Below, piece after piece: positions 47,691-60,678 of a DNA stretch of 64,000 nt. The notes beneath the pieces are model-generated. The model did no database searches. It was not told the origin of the DNA and worked only from the letters and a program-made list of their open reading frames with translations. Position numbers and translations under genes: made by a program. Position 1 is the stretch's first letter. Each line of letters starts with the position of its first letter. The stretch is taken from the NCBI RefSeq assembly GCF_003255815.1, contig NC_037670.1, positions 30,612,981 to 30,676,980 of the forward strand, read 5' to 3'. The stretch comes from Theropithecus gelada (taxonomy: Eukaryota > Chordata > Mammalia > Primates > Cercopithecidae).

Positions 47691-49392
47691 CTTTTCATAG
47701 GCTTTATTTTTTAGAGCAGATTTAAGTTCACAGCAATATTGAGCAAAAGGTACAGAGATTCCCGCATGCCCCCAACATTCTAACACACATAGCCTCCCCA
47801 TTATCAACATCCCCCATCAGAGTAGTATATTTGTTAAAGTGATAAACTCACATTGATGCATCATAATCACCCAAAGTCCATAGTTTACCTTAGGGTTCAC
47901 TATTAGTATTGTGGGTTTATAGTAGCATTCTATGGGTTTGGACAAATGTATGGTGACATGTATCTGCCATTACGGAATCATGCAAAGTAGTTTCACTGCC
48001 CCCCAAATCCCCTGTGTTTCACCTGTTTATTCCTTCCTCCCCCACAACCCCTGGCAACCACTGATCTTTTTACTATCTCCATAGTTTTACCTTTTCCAGA
48101 TGTCATGTAGTTGGAATCATAGAATATGCAGCCTTTTCAGATTCGCTTCTTTACTTAGTAATATGCATCTCTGGTTCCTCCATGTCTTTTCATGACTTGA
48201 TAAATGTGTCTTTTTACTGCTAAATAATATCCCATTGCCTGGATGTACCACAGTTTACTTATCCATTCACCTACTGAAGGACATCTTGGTTGCTCCCAAG
48301 TTTTGGCCATTATGAATAAAACTGCTATGAATATTTGTGTGCAGGTTTTTACATGGACATAATTTTCAACATATCTTTTCAAAAGGCAATGTCTTTTGAA
48401 GCACTCCTCATACACTTGCTGTACAATTGCTGGATCATAGGGTAAAAGTACGTTTAGTTTTATGAGAAACTGCCAAGCTGTCTTCCAAAGTGGCCGTGCC
48501 ATTTTGCATTCTCACCAGCAATTAATGAGAGGTCCTTTTGTTCCAAATCCTCGGCAGCATTTGGTATTGTCACTGTCCTGGACTGTGTAGTAGTATCTCA
48601 TTGTTGTTTTAATTTGCACTTTCCTGATGACTATGAAGTGGAGCATCTTTTTATATGCTTATTTGTCATCTGTATATCTCATTAAATCAGGTTTTTTTTT
48701 GTTTTTGTTGAATTTTAGGAGTTCTTTGTTTATTTCAGTTAACAATCCTTTATCAGATATGTCTTTTGCAAATATTTTCTCCCATCCTGTGGCTTATCTT
48801 TCCATTTTCTTGACAGTGTCTTTTGCAGAGCAGGAATGATTAATTTTATTAACTTAGCTATTAGTTTTTTCATAGATCATATGTTCTGTTTTGCTTCTAA
48901 AAAGTCATCATCAAATCCACGATCATCTAGATTTCCTCCTACATTTATCTTCTAGGAGTTTTATAGTTTTGCATTTAACATTTAGGTCTGTGATCTATTT
49001 TGAGTTAACTTTTGGGAAGGCTGTAAGATCTGGGCCTAGATTCAGTTTTTTTGCATGTGAATGTCCAGTTGTTCCAGCACCAGTTTTCACCACCTTGAAA
49101 AGGCCGACTTTGCTTCATTGTTTTGTCTTTTCTCCTTTGTCAAAGATCAGTTGATGATATGTGTATGGATCTATTTCTAGGCTCTCTGTTATGTTCCATT
49201 GATTTACTTGTTTATTCTTTCACCAGTACCACACTTGATTACTGTAGCTTTACAGGAAGTCTTGAAGGTGGGTAGTATCTGTCATCCAACTTTGTTTTTG
49301 TTCTTCACTATTTAGTTGGATATTCTGGATCTTTTGCTTCTATATTAAAACTTTGGAATCAGTTAGTCTATATCCACAAAATAACTTGCTGG
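47691..49392 (-). mobile_element. Old LINE-1 fragment (minus)
   Basis: 'gatttaagttcacagcaata', 'attgcctggatgtaccacag', 'tgctcccaagttttggccat' and 'tttgcaaatattttctccca' are typical reversed L1 3' text. The short open frames are incidental. Confidence 0.85.
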
Positions 49393-49406
49393 GATGGCCA
49401 CTTGAT

Positions 49407-49437
<31 letters not shown>

Positions 49438-49567
49438 GAGACAGAATCTCACTCTCTCGCCCAGTCTGGAGTGCAATGGCATAATCTTGGCTCACTTCAA
49501 CCTCTGCCTCCTGGGTTCAATCAATTCTCCCACCTCAGCCTCCTGAGTAGCTGGGACTAAAGCATGC
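49393..49567 (-). mobile_element. Truncated Alu (minus)
   Basis: A T-run at 49409-49437 then the reversed right half of an Alu, which breaks off at 'gtagctgggactaaagcatg'. L1 sequence follows directly. Confidence 0.9.
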
Positions 49568-50800
49568 CAGCCAGTTGATTTTTGATAAAGATGCACAGGC
49601 AATTCAATGGAGAAAAGAGAAAAAATGGTTTTTAAACAACTGGACAGTTATAAGAAAAAAAAAATGAACATCAACCTAAGCATCACATACAAAAAATTAA
49701 CTCAAAATGGATCATAGATCTACGTGTAAAGTGTAATATTTTAGAAATATTTTAATTTAATTTTATTTGTTTTTGAGATGGAGTCTTGCTCTGTCACCCG
49801 GGGCGGAATGCAGTAGCGTGATCTTGGCTCACTGCAGGCCAAGTGAGAGGGACCCGGTTCAAGTGATTCTTCTGCCTTAGCCTCCTGAGTAGCTGAGAAT
49901 ACAGGCGTGCGCCACCACACCAGGCTAATTTTTTTGAATTTTTAGTAGAGACGGGTTTCACCACTTTGGCCAGGCTGGTCTCGAACTCCTGACCTCAGGT
50001 GATCTGCTCGCCTCAGCCTCCCAAAGTGCTAGGATTGCAGGCGTGAGCCACCAAGCCCAGCCTAAAACTTTTAGAAGAGAATGTGGGAAAAGATGTCTGT
50101 GACCTGGGCTTAGGTAGAGCTCTTGAACATGACATCAAAAGCTTGATCCATAAAATAAATTATTAATAAATTGGCCCTTATTTAAATTAACATAAAATAG
50201 CCAGTTAGAATATAGTTTGACAGTTTTTAGGAAAAAAACAAACAAACATTTACCCTATGACTTGGCAGTTGCACTCTTGGGCATTTCTCCCAAAGAAATA
50301 AAAGCGTATGAGCACAAAAACCTATACATGATTCTTCATAGCAGCTTGGAAACAATCATTTGGAAACAAAACCAAAACTGGAAACAAGTAAAATGCCTTT
50401 CAATACATAAATAGTTAAACACTCTATGGTATCACCATATAAAAGAATACTACCCACCACTAAATGGAATGAACCGTGGATACACACAACACAGATGAAT
50501 CTCAAAAGCATTGTGCTAAGTGAAAGAAGCAATTCACAAAGGCTACATACCGTGTGATTCCTTTTATGTGACATTCAGCAAAAGGCAATAGCAGAGGGGC
50601 AGAGATCAGATCTGTGGTTTTTAAGGAGTTAGAAAGGAGGAGGGGATTCTCTGCCAAGGGGTGCAAGGGAACATTTTGGTGGACAGGAAATTCTCCAGGT
50701 GGATTGCAGTGGGGGCTGCACAGCTGCCCATCACCAAGAGAGAACTGTACACCTAAAGGGTGAATGTTACTGTAATAAATTATACTTCAGGAAATGTGAC
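49568..50800 (+). mobile_element. LINE-1 3' fragment (plus) split by an Alu
   Basis: 'ttgatttttgataaagatgc', 'aaatggatcatagatctacg', 'tatgacttggcagttgcact' and 'gaatactacccaccactaaa' are L1 ORF2/3' text in order. The Alu at 49771-50061 interrupts it. Confidence 0.85.
49771..50061 (-). mobile_element. Alu (minus) with an internal replaced segment
   Basis: Full-length reversed Alu, but between 'ggctcactgca' and 'ggttcaagtgattc' the usual 'acctccgcctcccg' is replaced by 'ggccaagtgagagggaccc' at about 49837-49855. Confidence 0.93.
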
Positions 50801-51572
50801 TTCAGAAAAGGGTCAGGTAAGGAACCAGAGAACGACCAGAGTTCTTTTTGTAATTATGTGGTCAAGGGAAGGGCTCTCTGAAAAGTTGGCACTTGTGCCG
50901 TAGCATCCTTTAGTTTAAACCCTCTTAATATTCTATGTGGCTGTTAAGGGTTAACTATTACTCTAGTAGAACATATTCCTTGTGTTTTCCTAGAAGGCAG
51001 GGAGAGTGACTGCTTAGTGATTGCATTAGGCAGAGTAGAGAGAATTTATGCACCAAAGAACAAGAGGGTTCCCCTCTTTAAATTAGTGACTATTAGTCAC
51101 CCCGCAGCCTGGATCTTGAGCTCTTTCAGGGAGACCTGCCTGTTGCCGAGAGGAGGAAGGAAGAACCTGGCTGATGTTCAAGAGAACTAATGTAGGAGAG
51201 AGTGAAAAGAAATGAAATAAAGCTCACTGTCAGAGCTGAACAGGATTCAGGATCCAGACAGCCAAGCCCCTGTGTCTCACAGGGTTCATAGTTTTCAAAG
51301 TTGTTCTCCTGCTCACTCTGTCCCCAGATGAAGCAAATGTTGTGCTTGAATTTTAACGTGGAAAACATTTCCAAGGCAGAAATTGATCACCCATGTGTTG
51401 AGATTTGGGGGGCAAATAAATTTGGTTAAAAAGGGGTGTTTTTCCCCAAGTGATGTGAGAATGTTGCAATAGAAGGCAGAACCCTGAGGATGAAGCTTTA
51501 TTTGGTGTGACACTGAGGAGAGAATCATAAATGGTAATAGGTGTCATGAAACCACTTGAAGGTGTTGCTTAC
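50801..51572. other. Non-coding host DNA, nothing recognised
   Basis: No gene or repeat recognised. Confidence 0.45.
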
Positions 51573-51932
51573 TGATATGATTTGGCCGCGTCCCCACCCA
51601 AATCTCATCTTGAATTGTAGCTCCTACAATTTCCACGTGTTGTGGGAGGGACCCAGTGGGAGATAATTGAATGATTAGGATGGTTTCCCCCCACTGTTCT
51701 CATGGTAGGGAATAAGTCTCACAAGATCTGATGGTTTTATAAGGGGAAACCCTTTTTGCTTGGCTCTCATTCTGTCTTGCCTGCTATCATGTAAGACGTA
51801 CCTTTCACCTTCCACCATAATTGTGAGGCCTCCCAGCCACATGCAACTGTGAGTCCATTAAACCTCTTTTTCTTTATAAATTACCCAATCTCCAGGATGT
51901 CTTTATTAGCAGCGTGAGAACAGACTAATACA
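51573..51932 (+). mobile_element. MST-type (ERVL-MaLR) solo LTR, plus
   Basis: Begins TGATATGATTTGGCCGCGTC and ends 'gaacagactaataca'. Standard 360-bp MST/THE1 LTR order including the AATAAG-type and 'taaacctctttttctttata' segments. Confidence 0.95.
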
Positions 51933-52924
51933 CTCGCTGAGCCTAAAAACACTGCATCACCAACAAAAACAACTACACAACACACAAAGTCCTTTAGGAA
52001 CATTTCAGGAGGCTATCAGCTGCAAAAGTGACATAGACATGTGGAGTTTATGACCTCACACATTGAGAGTTCTGGAGGCCTGGGTTTGCAGAATTGGTGA
52101 ATTTAGCAGCTTATCGATATCAAAGCTCTGTGACTACTCACTAAAATTTTCTGGGCTTTTGCCTCATGGTCACAAGATGGCTGCCAGCACTCTATGCACT
52201 GTATCTTCACAGCACAGTGTCCAAAAGCACAAAGTCTGAGTGAGTGTCTCTTTGTGTGTCTAATTTTCTAAAATCATTTTTCCCCAGAAAAGCCCAGCAA
52301 AAATTTGCCCTCTCATCTTATTGGCCCAAACTACATCCTATGCCCAATCCTAAACCATCCTTTGCAAATCATGACTCACCCCAATGAAGCTTCGTACACC
52401 TTTCCTGAACATATTGCTGCTCAATATCTGAAAAAAGTCCAAAGCCAGGTTTTAAAAATATCTAGCAACATACCCTAGCTTGCATTTGCTGAGAAGTTGG
52501 ACCGTGGACTGCTCTGTGCTTTGTGTGGATTACCTAACATTTACAATACCCTGTGAGCTAGAGATCCCTAAGTTGCAAGCTGAGAAAGTTGGGACCTGGA
52601 AATGTAAACCAATTTGTCTCCACTGTCTCACAGGAATTAGCAGATGTAGAATTCAAATTTTGGTCTCGCTGACTCTAATGCTTGAGGTATTAACATTACC
52701 CTATGGCAAAGTGTGTGTGTGTTACAGGTGATGGACTCATCAGGAGTCTATTTGTAAGGGGATTGTGATATCTCCTGAGAGATAACTCATTCTGAGTGAA
52801 AAGTGTGGTGGGCATGCCCAGACCAAGCCAGCTAGGAAACTTTGGTTGTCAGAGCGGATAGGGAATCTGGAATATAGCATGGTATGTCCCATCTCCGTCT
52901 TTATTATCTGAAGCCTTAGAACAG
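51933..52924. other. Non-coding host DNA
   Basis: 52130-52420 carries old repeat text ('atggtcacaagatggctgcc', 'cttattggcccaaactacat') like that at 23600 and 24130. A (GT)n of five units lies near 52713. No gene. Confidence 0.45.
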
Positions 52925-53445
52925 CAGTCTTCAACCTTTTTGGCACCAGGGACTGGTTTCATGGAAGACAATTTTTCCATGGACCAGGGGTTGGGGGCGA
53001 ATGATTTCAGGATGATTCAAGTGCATTACATTTATTGTGCACTTTATTTCTAATATTAGTACACTGTAATATATAATGAAACAGTTACACAACTCACCAT
53101 AATGTAGAATCAATGGGAGCTTGAGCTTGTTTACCTGAAACTAGGGTTTCATCTGGGGGTGACAGGAGACAAGTGACAGATCATCAGGCATTAGATTCTC
53201 ATAAGGAGTGTGCAACCCAGATTGCTCGCATGCATGGTTCACAATGGGGTTCGTGCTCCTATGAGAATCTAATGCCACTGCTGGTCTGACAGGAAGCGGA
53301 ACTCAGGCAGTAATGTGAGTGATGGAGAGCAGTTGTAATACAGATGAAGCTTCACTTGCTCGCCCGCCACTGACTTCCTGCTGTGCAGCCCTGGTTCATA
53401 AGAGGCCACAGACAGGTACCAGTCTGCCTTAGAAGACATCAGGGC
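52925..53445 (-). mobile_element. MER1-type (hAT-Charlie) DNA transposon
   Basis: Starts 'cagtcttcaacctttttggc' and ends near 'ggccacagacaggtaccagt'. It contains the family's internal inverted repeat: 'gcattagattctcataagga' at about 53189 and its complement 'ctcctatgagaatctaatgc' at about 53256. I place it in the MER1/Charlie3 group. Confidence 0.82.
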
Positions 53446-53483
53446 CAAATAACCCTCCCCTCAGCTGATACAAAAGTGGAATA

Positions 53484-53930
53484 ATGTGTTCGTTTCCTGA
53501 GGCTGCTGACAAATTCCCAGAAACTTGGGGGCTTCAACAACAGAAATTTGTTCTCTCATAGTTCCGGAGGCCTGAAGTCAAGGTGTTGGCAGGGCTGCAC
53601 TCCCTCAGGAGGCTCTAAGGGAGATAATGTTCTTTGCCCCTGCCAACTTGACGGATGCCAGCGTTCCTAGGCTTGTGGCTGCATAACTCCAGTCTCTGCC
53701 TCCATCTTCACCCAGCCGTCTTCTCCTCTCTCTCCTGTGTGTCTCTTATAAGGATACTTGCCATTGGACTTAGGGTCAACTCAGGTAATTCAGGATGATC
53801 TCATCTCCAGATGCTTAACTTAATTCCATCTGCAAATACCTTTTTCCAAATAAGGACACATTCAGAGGTTTTGGGGATTAGGACATAGACATACATTTTG
53901 GGGGCCACCATTCAACCCTTTCAAACAATA
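53484..53930 (-). mobile_element. LTR-like MaLR-type repeat (minus)
   Basis: Same repeat as 16448-16912: 'gtttcctgaggctgctgaca', 'tgttggcagggctgcactcc', 'catctgcaaatacctttttc' and the ending 'gggggccaccattcaaccc'. Confidence 0.6.
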
Positions 53931-54655
53931 TAGGGCTCTATTGGATTTATGTAACAGACCACTGCCCAAGTTAAAATAAGCCAAAGGGAAATTTGCAGGT
54001 TCATGAAAACGGAAAGCATAGGAGAGGTTCAAGTTTCCAATGGATGGAAGGCTCAAACAAGGTTAGCAGGTTTCTTTTCTATCTATCATTGTGTTTCTCA
54101 GCTTTGCTTATCTCAATTTGACTTTATTTCTTCTGCAGACCCTTCTGATGGGGCTGTGACAATAGCCCCTAGAAAACCTCCACACATAACCTTGCAGTTG
54201 AAAAAGACAGTCTTGTTTGATAACTGTATAGAAAATTCCTAAGGAAAACTCTGATTGGCCATTTTGAGTCACATGCCCATTTCTGCATGTGGTGGGGGAG
54301 GGGCTTTACAGTGATTGACAACCCCACTAGAACTATATGGAAGAGAGGTAGCATAGTTCCTCCAAGGAAGAGCTGCTGGATGGACAAACTAAGTATGTCT
54401 ACTAAGGACATTCTTCTCCCTCCATTATTAAATGAGGTGCAACTTTACATTTAGAGGGCTCCAGAGGCCTTGCTTCCATGGGAGATAGCAAATACCACAC
54501 TACACTGAAAATCTATGCAGGATGTGGTGGGACCAAGGTGGCACTGAGGAGATGAACACATGAAGAGTCATAAGGAAGATACCCATGTTGAGTCTGCAGA
54601 ATCTTCACTGAGGAAGACCTCAAGGGAAATGAGATCCTGTGCATATATTTACAGA
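53931..54655. other. Non-coding host DNA, nothing recognised
   Basis: No gene or repeat recognised. Confidence 0.45.
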
Positions 54656-54870
54656 CTGGTGAGCCCTGGAAATAATAACAAAAGATATCTAGAAAAGACC
54701 TAAATGCTTGGAAATTAAGCAACACACTTCTAAATAATCCATGGGTCTAATAAGAAATCCCAATGGATATAAGAAAATATATTGAACTGAAAATTAATGA
54801 AGTCGTGACATATTGGAGCTTGTGGAAGCTGTGCTTAGAGGGACAGTTATTCATATATTTGGGGCAGGGG
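54656..54870 (+). mobile_element. LINE-1 ORF2 fragment
   Basis: 'gcttggaaattaagcaacac', 'acttctaaataatccatggg' and 'gctgtgcttagagggacagt' are L1 ORF2 text. Confidence 0.8.
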
Positions 54871-55349
54871 TCGAAAAAATGGCCTAGATGCAAATTTCAA
54901 AAAGATGGAGGCTTGGCAAAAATTATTGGCTCCTGCAACTGAAAAATCCAAATGGGAGTTCCATTTTCAGGCACAGTTAGATCAGGTGTCAGATATCACC
55001 ATGAGGACTTAGTAGCAACCCAGCCAGTTTCTTTGCTAGTTTCTCTATTGACTTCCGTCTCAACCATCTCATGTGATGGCTCTTGACACTCCCAGGCTTA
55101 TATCCTCCAAGCTTAGCAATTTCAGTGGAAAGAAGATTCTTTCCAGATAGTTCCAGTACAAGTTTCTGGATTGACTCTGATTCTTCTGGCTTGAATCATG
55201 CCTATCTCTGACTCAATCAATGGGGCCAAGGGATAAAATACTCCCACTGGATTTGAGTAGGAAACGGATGGTTTGTGGACGAGTGATCACTAGGAATCAG
55301 CACGTGTTCTTAAAAAACAAACCAACATCATTTGTTGTTATTGTTTTTT
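54871..55349. other. Non-coding host DNA, nothing recognised
   Basis: No gene or repeat recognised with confidence. Confidence 0.45.
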
Positions 55350-55701
55350 AAGGGTATTAGTTTTGTTTTTGATTTTTTTTTTTTTTTTTTTTTTTTTGGT
55401 GGGGGGACAGAGACTCACTCTGTCACCCAGGCTGGAGTACAATGGTGCGATCTTGGCTTACTGCAACCTCTGCCTCTCGGGTTCAAGCAATTCTCCTGCC
55501 TCAGCCTCCCGAGTAGCTGGGACCACAGGCACGCCGCCACCACACCTGGATAATTTTTGTATTTTTAGTAGAAATGGGGTTTCACCATGTTGGCCAGGAT
55601 TGTCTCAAACTCCTGACCTGAAGCGATTCGCCCACCTCAGCCTCCCAAAATGCAGGGATTACAGGCATGAGCCACCGCACCCAGCCAAGGGTATTAGTTT
55701 T
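55350..55701 (-). mobile_element. Alu (minus) with target-site duplication
   Basis: AAGGGTATTAGTTTT at 55350-55364 and 55687-55701 is perfect. Full-length reversed Alu between. Confidence 0.97.
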
Positions 55702-57499
55702 TAAAGTCAGGAGACTTATCCTTGACATGATTTGATTTCCATGAAGCATTTGACAAAGTCTACCATGATATGTTTGTGGGTGAGATGGAATGTTACCCAG
55801 AGTATTAATAGCTGGTTGAGTTAACCAGCTGGTTGACGGATGGTGATCACATCATCCATTTTCTAACGAATTTCCAAGCCTTCTGCTTAGAATTTGTTTA
55901 TGATTAGCATGGCAGGCCATCTCTTCAATTGACCTTCTTCTGGAGGATTCTCTTTCGTGGATAACCCAGATGCTCTGGCAGAATTTTTCAGCATTTTTCT
56001 TGGACAAATGTGTGAAGGGAAATTTTTTTTTTTAGATTTGAAGATAATATGAAATGGAAAGATAAAATAATGCCGTTGATATGGGAACATGTTGAATTTG
56101 ACTAGAATTTCCTTTAAAAGGGATTAAAAGGATTTTAAATAGTAATCAATATAAAAGCCTGAATTTAGATCTAAAAACTCTCTTGTTCAAGTTTAGAATG
56201 TGGGAGAAACATAACCAGCAGCAGCTTATGTGAGAAGAGCAGATTGGAGTGAGCCAACAGGGCAACCTGGCTCCTAAGGAAAATAAATGCAGCTCACGCC
56301 CAGGGAATCCAGATGACAGTCAGCTCTGACAGTGGGTTCAGTTCCTGGGGCCTCATTTTAAAGGGGATATTGGCAATCTTGAGCATTCTCCCATTAGGAC
56401 AGCCCAAATGGTAAGGAATTCTGAACCATCCTGTTGGAATAACAGATGGAAGAACTGGATATATTTAGCCTAGGGAATTGGAGACTGAAAAAAAAAAAGA
56501 ACAGCTGCTTTTAAATATTAAAGGGCTGTCATGTAGGGGAGGAAACAGTCTTGATCTTGTGACTCCAGAACATGCACGAAGAGAATGGGAGAAAATTTTA
56601 AGAGAGTAGATTTGACTCAGGATGTGAGGACGCTTCCTAATAAGTCAATTTGTTAAAAGACGGAGTGAGCCCCCTTCCCTCTTTGCTAGCCTGCTTTAGC
56701 AGATGCTAGGGGAATTTCTTCAGGCAGAGATGGTGTTTTTAGGACTCCCCAGATATCTGGTGTGGGCTGGAGAGATGGAACCAGTTGATTAAAGTCTTTT
56801 CCTAGTCTAAGTCAGTCCAGGGTGCAGACTCTGGATGGTACGAGCCAGGGTGCAGAAGTGGGGCTGTTGGCTGGCCATGGAAGAGGACCCCTCCACGAAT
56901 GCCCATGAGCACTGGTGAAGGAGAGAGCATCCACTGGGGAAGGCAGCGGGCAATCTCCTACAGCAATGACCATGTTATTTTGCCAAGGGACACACCGAAT
57001 GCATCTACCGGAATACAGGCTGATGGGAGTTGGATTTTACCGTCCTGGGCAAGCAGGCCCTCCTTGGAAATATGGTTTGGTTGTGTGGCTTTTGTTTTGC
57101 ATGCTCCCCGGTGATGCCCTAGGGAGACCTCCCAGGAGGAGGTACAGCGGGCCTCCCTGTGGTGGGTTTGGCACGGGGGCAGGTCTGGCTGTGGTCCAGT
57201 AGTTGGCATTGGCCGTCACCACCAGCAGCCTAAACAATGCCTGGCCTCCTCTGACTCTAGCAATTTGCAGAACAAACCCACTGGCTTCTGAGGAGGAAGC
57301 AGAAGAGGGAGGCTGCAGTCATGGAGGGATGAATACAGAGCAGTGGCTTCCCTTTTAAGAGGCTTGAAGGGGACCAGGGAAGGGGGCTATGTCTGTACCA
57401 GGAAGGCAGCCTGTGTACCCACTGAAAAAGCAGGACCCCTGTGAGAGACAGTGACGTGTATTGGAAAGAACACCCTTGAGAGGCAGCTGGGGTCAAGCT
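55702..57499. other. Unique non-coding host DNA, nothing recognised
   Basis: Overlapping frames on both strands at 56899-57237 have no domain. Nothing else recognised. Confidence 0.45.
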
Positions 57500-57700
57500 G
57501 CCAAAGTGAATTTGTCCCAGCCATGCAAACCTGTGTGAATTTGGGCAAGTGGCTTAACCTCTTTGTGCTTTAGTTTCCTCATCTACACAAGGGGGGCAGT
57601 CATGGTACCTACCTCATAGGGTTGTTAAGAGGATGACATCAATTAATGCTTATTTTAAAAGTACTTGAAACAGTGCTAGGAGCATAGAAAGTGCTAGAAA
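57500..57700 (+). mobile_element. MIR SINE
   Basis: 'gtgaatttgggcaagtggct', 'agtttcctcatctacacaag' and 'catagggttgttaagaggat' in MIR order. Confidence 0.92.
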
Positions 57701-57714
57701 AGTTTTTGCAAAAT

Positions 57715-57905
57715 GAATCAGACTCAGGTTCCTACTCCAATCCTGCTCCTTTCTGGATGTGTGAACTTGAGCAAGTGCCTCAACCTCCCCGGGCCTCTTC
57801 TTCATTCATGAAATGGAAATAATAATGCTGACCTCATAGGGCCACTGTGAGGATCACGCAAGGCACTGCACGTGAGCTCAGCAGGATGGGCAGGCCCTCC
57901 GTAAA
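57715..57905 (+). mobile_element. MIR SINE, second copy
   Basis: 'gtgtgaacttgagcaagtgc', 'ctcaacctccccgggcctct' and 'catagggccactgtgaggat' in MIR order, directly after the first copy. Confidence 0.9.
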
Positions 57906-58079
57906 CAACCCTCGTTAATAGCCACATGCCCCGAGGACAAACAAGATTAAATCCTGGACCTCACAAATGCTTTTTTCCCTAAGATTCCAAATAAAAACAG
58001 GCTCAGAGTGTCAGAGATCATTTTGTAAGAGTTACAAAGAGGCCCTGGAGGGCCAGGTGACCTGAAACAATAATAGTAA

Positions 58080-58350
58080 AATAACAACAGCAGAAGCAGG
58101 AACAACAGGTCCCAGGCCCTGGGCCAAACACTTTACAAACCTTATCCTGTTGGACCTTAATAAGGCTGTGAGGCAGGGGGCAGGGTGATTGATAATGATG
58201 ATGATGATGATGATGGTAATAATGATCATTTTATAGATGAAAAAATTGAGCCTCAGAATAACTTGTTCCACCTCACACTGCTTTTTAGGGTGAAACCTGG
58301 AGTTGAATGGACATCTCTCGACTCCACACCCATGCTCTGAACCACACGGC
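58080..58350 (-). mobile_element. MIR SINE (minus) with an internal (GAT)n
   Basis: 'ttttatagatgaaaaaattg', 'cctggagttgaatggacatc' and 'cacacccatgctctgaacca' follow reversed MIR order. A GAT-repeat lies at about 58190-58216. Confidence 0.8.
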
Positions 58351-59124
58351 CTCCTGGGACACTAAAGGCAATTTCATCAGAATGCAGGGGACCCAGGAGG
58401 AAGACCTCAGGGTCTTCATTGAATACCAAGATTAAAATGAGCCAAAATTGTGACACAGCTAGTAAAGAATTAACTGTGATGATTTCACTCAGTGCTAGGT
58501 TCCCCCAAATGACATGCTCCTTGTCACCTGCCCTGCCCAAGGCCTGGCTCTGAATATGTGGATACAGCCACATTTGCTTGGTCTCAGTTGGTTGGAAGTT
58601 TTCATTGGCCTGGAAGGCCTTGAACTAGAGTTTCATTCAAGTGGAAATAAGCCTTCAAATGCAAACACTCTAGGTCTGGATTGTGGACCAGACTTAAGCC
58701 CACTGATGCTGAGGAGCAAAGGGCCAACATCTTTCCCTCTGCTCAGCCTCTGAGCCACACTTGGCTGCTTGCCAGGACAGAAGAGGTGAGAAGGTCCCAG
58801 CATGGGAAGCTGGGGGCTGTAGGATATAAGTTCTCAAGAATGGCCTCTTTTCCCCCGGGAGGGAACTTCACAGTAGGTTACAGGTTATTCTCTGCAAGTG
58901 ATGTCTCCAAAGTAGGATGGTTAAGAGCCAGAGATGTGTATGCTTGTGGTAGGGGTGGTGGTGTGGAGTGTAGGAGGGAAGAGAAAGAGGAGGGCACAAA
59001 GGCCAGATCCCAAATACACAAGGGACTCAACTGTGGTGGGGGAGCTTCAATTCAGAAGGGGAGGGACAGGAGCCCATGAGGCTAGACACAACATAGGAGA
59101 AGATCAAATGAAAGGCAAGGCACA
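58351..59124. other. Unique non-coding host DNA, nothing recognised
   Basis: A 132-codon plus-strand frame at 58681-59079 has no domain and overlaps others. No call. Confidence 0.45.
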
Positions 59125-59434
59125 GGCCGGGCGTAGTGGCTCATGCCTATAATCTCGCACTTTGGGAGGCCGAGGCAGGCAGATCATGAGGTCAGGAGTT
59201 CAAAACCAGCCTGGCCAATATGGTGACACCCCATCTCTACTAACAATACAAAAATTAGCCTGGCATGGTGGCGTGCACTTGTGGTCCCAGCTACTCGGGA
59301 GACTGAGGCAGGAGAATTGCTTGAACCCTGGAGGCAGAGGTTGCAGTGAGCCGAGATCACACCACTGCACTCCAGCCTGGGTGACAGAGTGAGACTCTGT
59401 CTCAAAAAAAAAAAAAAAAAGAAAAAAAAAAGAA
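59125..59434 (+). mobile_element. Alu (plus)
   Basis: Begins GGCCGGGCGTAGTGGC and ends with an A-rich tail to about 59434. It lies about 330 bp upstream of the viral insertion. Confidence 0.96.
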
Positions 59435-59699
59435 AGTCACAGCTACCAATAGCATAATGGGCAGGAAGGGACTTAGAAAAGCAAGCATATCTGATGAAGA
59501 TTGTTAATAGCTGAAATAACGATGATGATGATGACTAACATTTGCTATGCATTTGCTGTGTGTCAGGCTTGATATTCCTGCTCAGTCTCATTTTACAGAA
59601 GTATCTCTGGTCATGCAGAGAAGACAGGTAAAGAATAAAGTTACCAAGAAGAGGTTAGTCTGAGTCTAACTTTCATGCTTGTCAGAGACCAAGAATAAC

Positions 59700-59768
59700 A
59701 ACCCTAGTAGACAGGAAGCGGCATTGTCTCCAATTTGCAGAAGAGAAAACTCAGACATAGAATTTAAT
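59700..59768 (-). mobile_element. MIR SINE, left half, interrupted by the viral insertion
   Basis: 'tctccaatttgcagaagaga aaactcagacatagaa' (two parts) corresponds to the reversed MIR phrase usually read as 'attttacagatgaggaaactgaggcacagag'-type text. It runs straight into viral sequence near 59767. The matching right half begins at 62139. MIR-like text also occurs at 59545-59610, perhaps a separate copy. Confidence 0.85.
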
Positions 59769-60270
59769 TGTGATGAAGGTGCCCAGCGACCTGGACGAGC
59801 ACCTCCCGGGTGTTTCTGACAGCTTTGTGAACTGGGTGGCCGAGAAGGAGTGGGAGCTGCCGCCAGATTCTAACATGGATCTGAATCTGATAGAACAGGC
59901 GCCCCTCACCGTAGCCGAGAAGCTGCAGCGCGACTTTCTGACCGAATGGAGGCGGGTGAGCAAGGCCCCGGAGGCCCTCTTTTTTGTGCAATTTGAAAAG
60001 GGGGAGAGCTATTTCCACCTGCACGTCCTGGTGGAGACCACCAGGGTCAAGAGCATGGTGCTGGGCTGGTTCGTGAGTCAGATTCACGAGAAGCTGGTCA
60101 GCTGCATTTACCGTGGGATCGAGCCGACCATGCCAAACTGGTTCGCGGTGACCAAGACGCGTAATGGCGCCGGCGGGGGGAACAAGGTGGTAGACGACTG
60201 CTACATCCCCAACTACCTGCTCCCCAAAATCCAGCCCGAGCTCCAGTGGGCGTGGACTAACATGGAGCAG

Positions 60271-60278
60271 TATATAAG
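60271..60278 (+). promoter_or_regulatory. p19 promoter TATA-like element of the AAV copy
   Basis: TATATAAG sits inside rep at the place where AAV has its internal p19 promoter, about 140 bp upstream of the internal Rep52/40-type ATG at 60421 (codon 218 of the frame). The ATG is present, but the frame it opens is stopped by the amber codon at 60679 after 86 codons. Confidence 0.65.
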
Positions 60279-60678
60279 CGTGTGTTTAAATCTTGCGGAG
60301 CGTAAACGGCTCGTGGCTCAGCATTTGACACACATCAGCCAGACGCAGGAGCAGAACAAAGAGAATCAGAATCCCAATTCTGACGCGCCTGTGATCCAGT
60401 CAAAAACCTCTGCTCGCTACATGGAGCTACTCGGGTGGCTCAAGGACAAAGACATCACGTCAGAAAAGCAATGGATCCAGGAGGACCAGGCCTCCTACAT
60501 TTCCTTCAACGCGGCGTCAAATTCGCGGTCGCAAATTAAAGCGGCCCTGGACAATGCCAGCAAAATCATGAGCCTGACCAAAACGGCTCCGGACTACCTG
60601 GTTGGGCAGCAGCCCGTGGAGGACATTCGGGACAACCGCATTTACCAGATCTTACAAATGAACGGGTACGACCCCCAG

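Noticed and set aside
53189..53275. Inverted repeat gcattagattctcat / atgagaatctaatgc as a regulatory hairpin
   Set aside because: This is the known internal palindrome of the MER1-type transposon.
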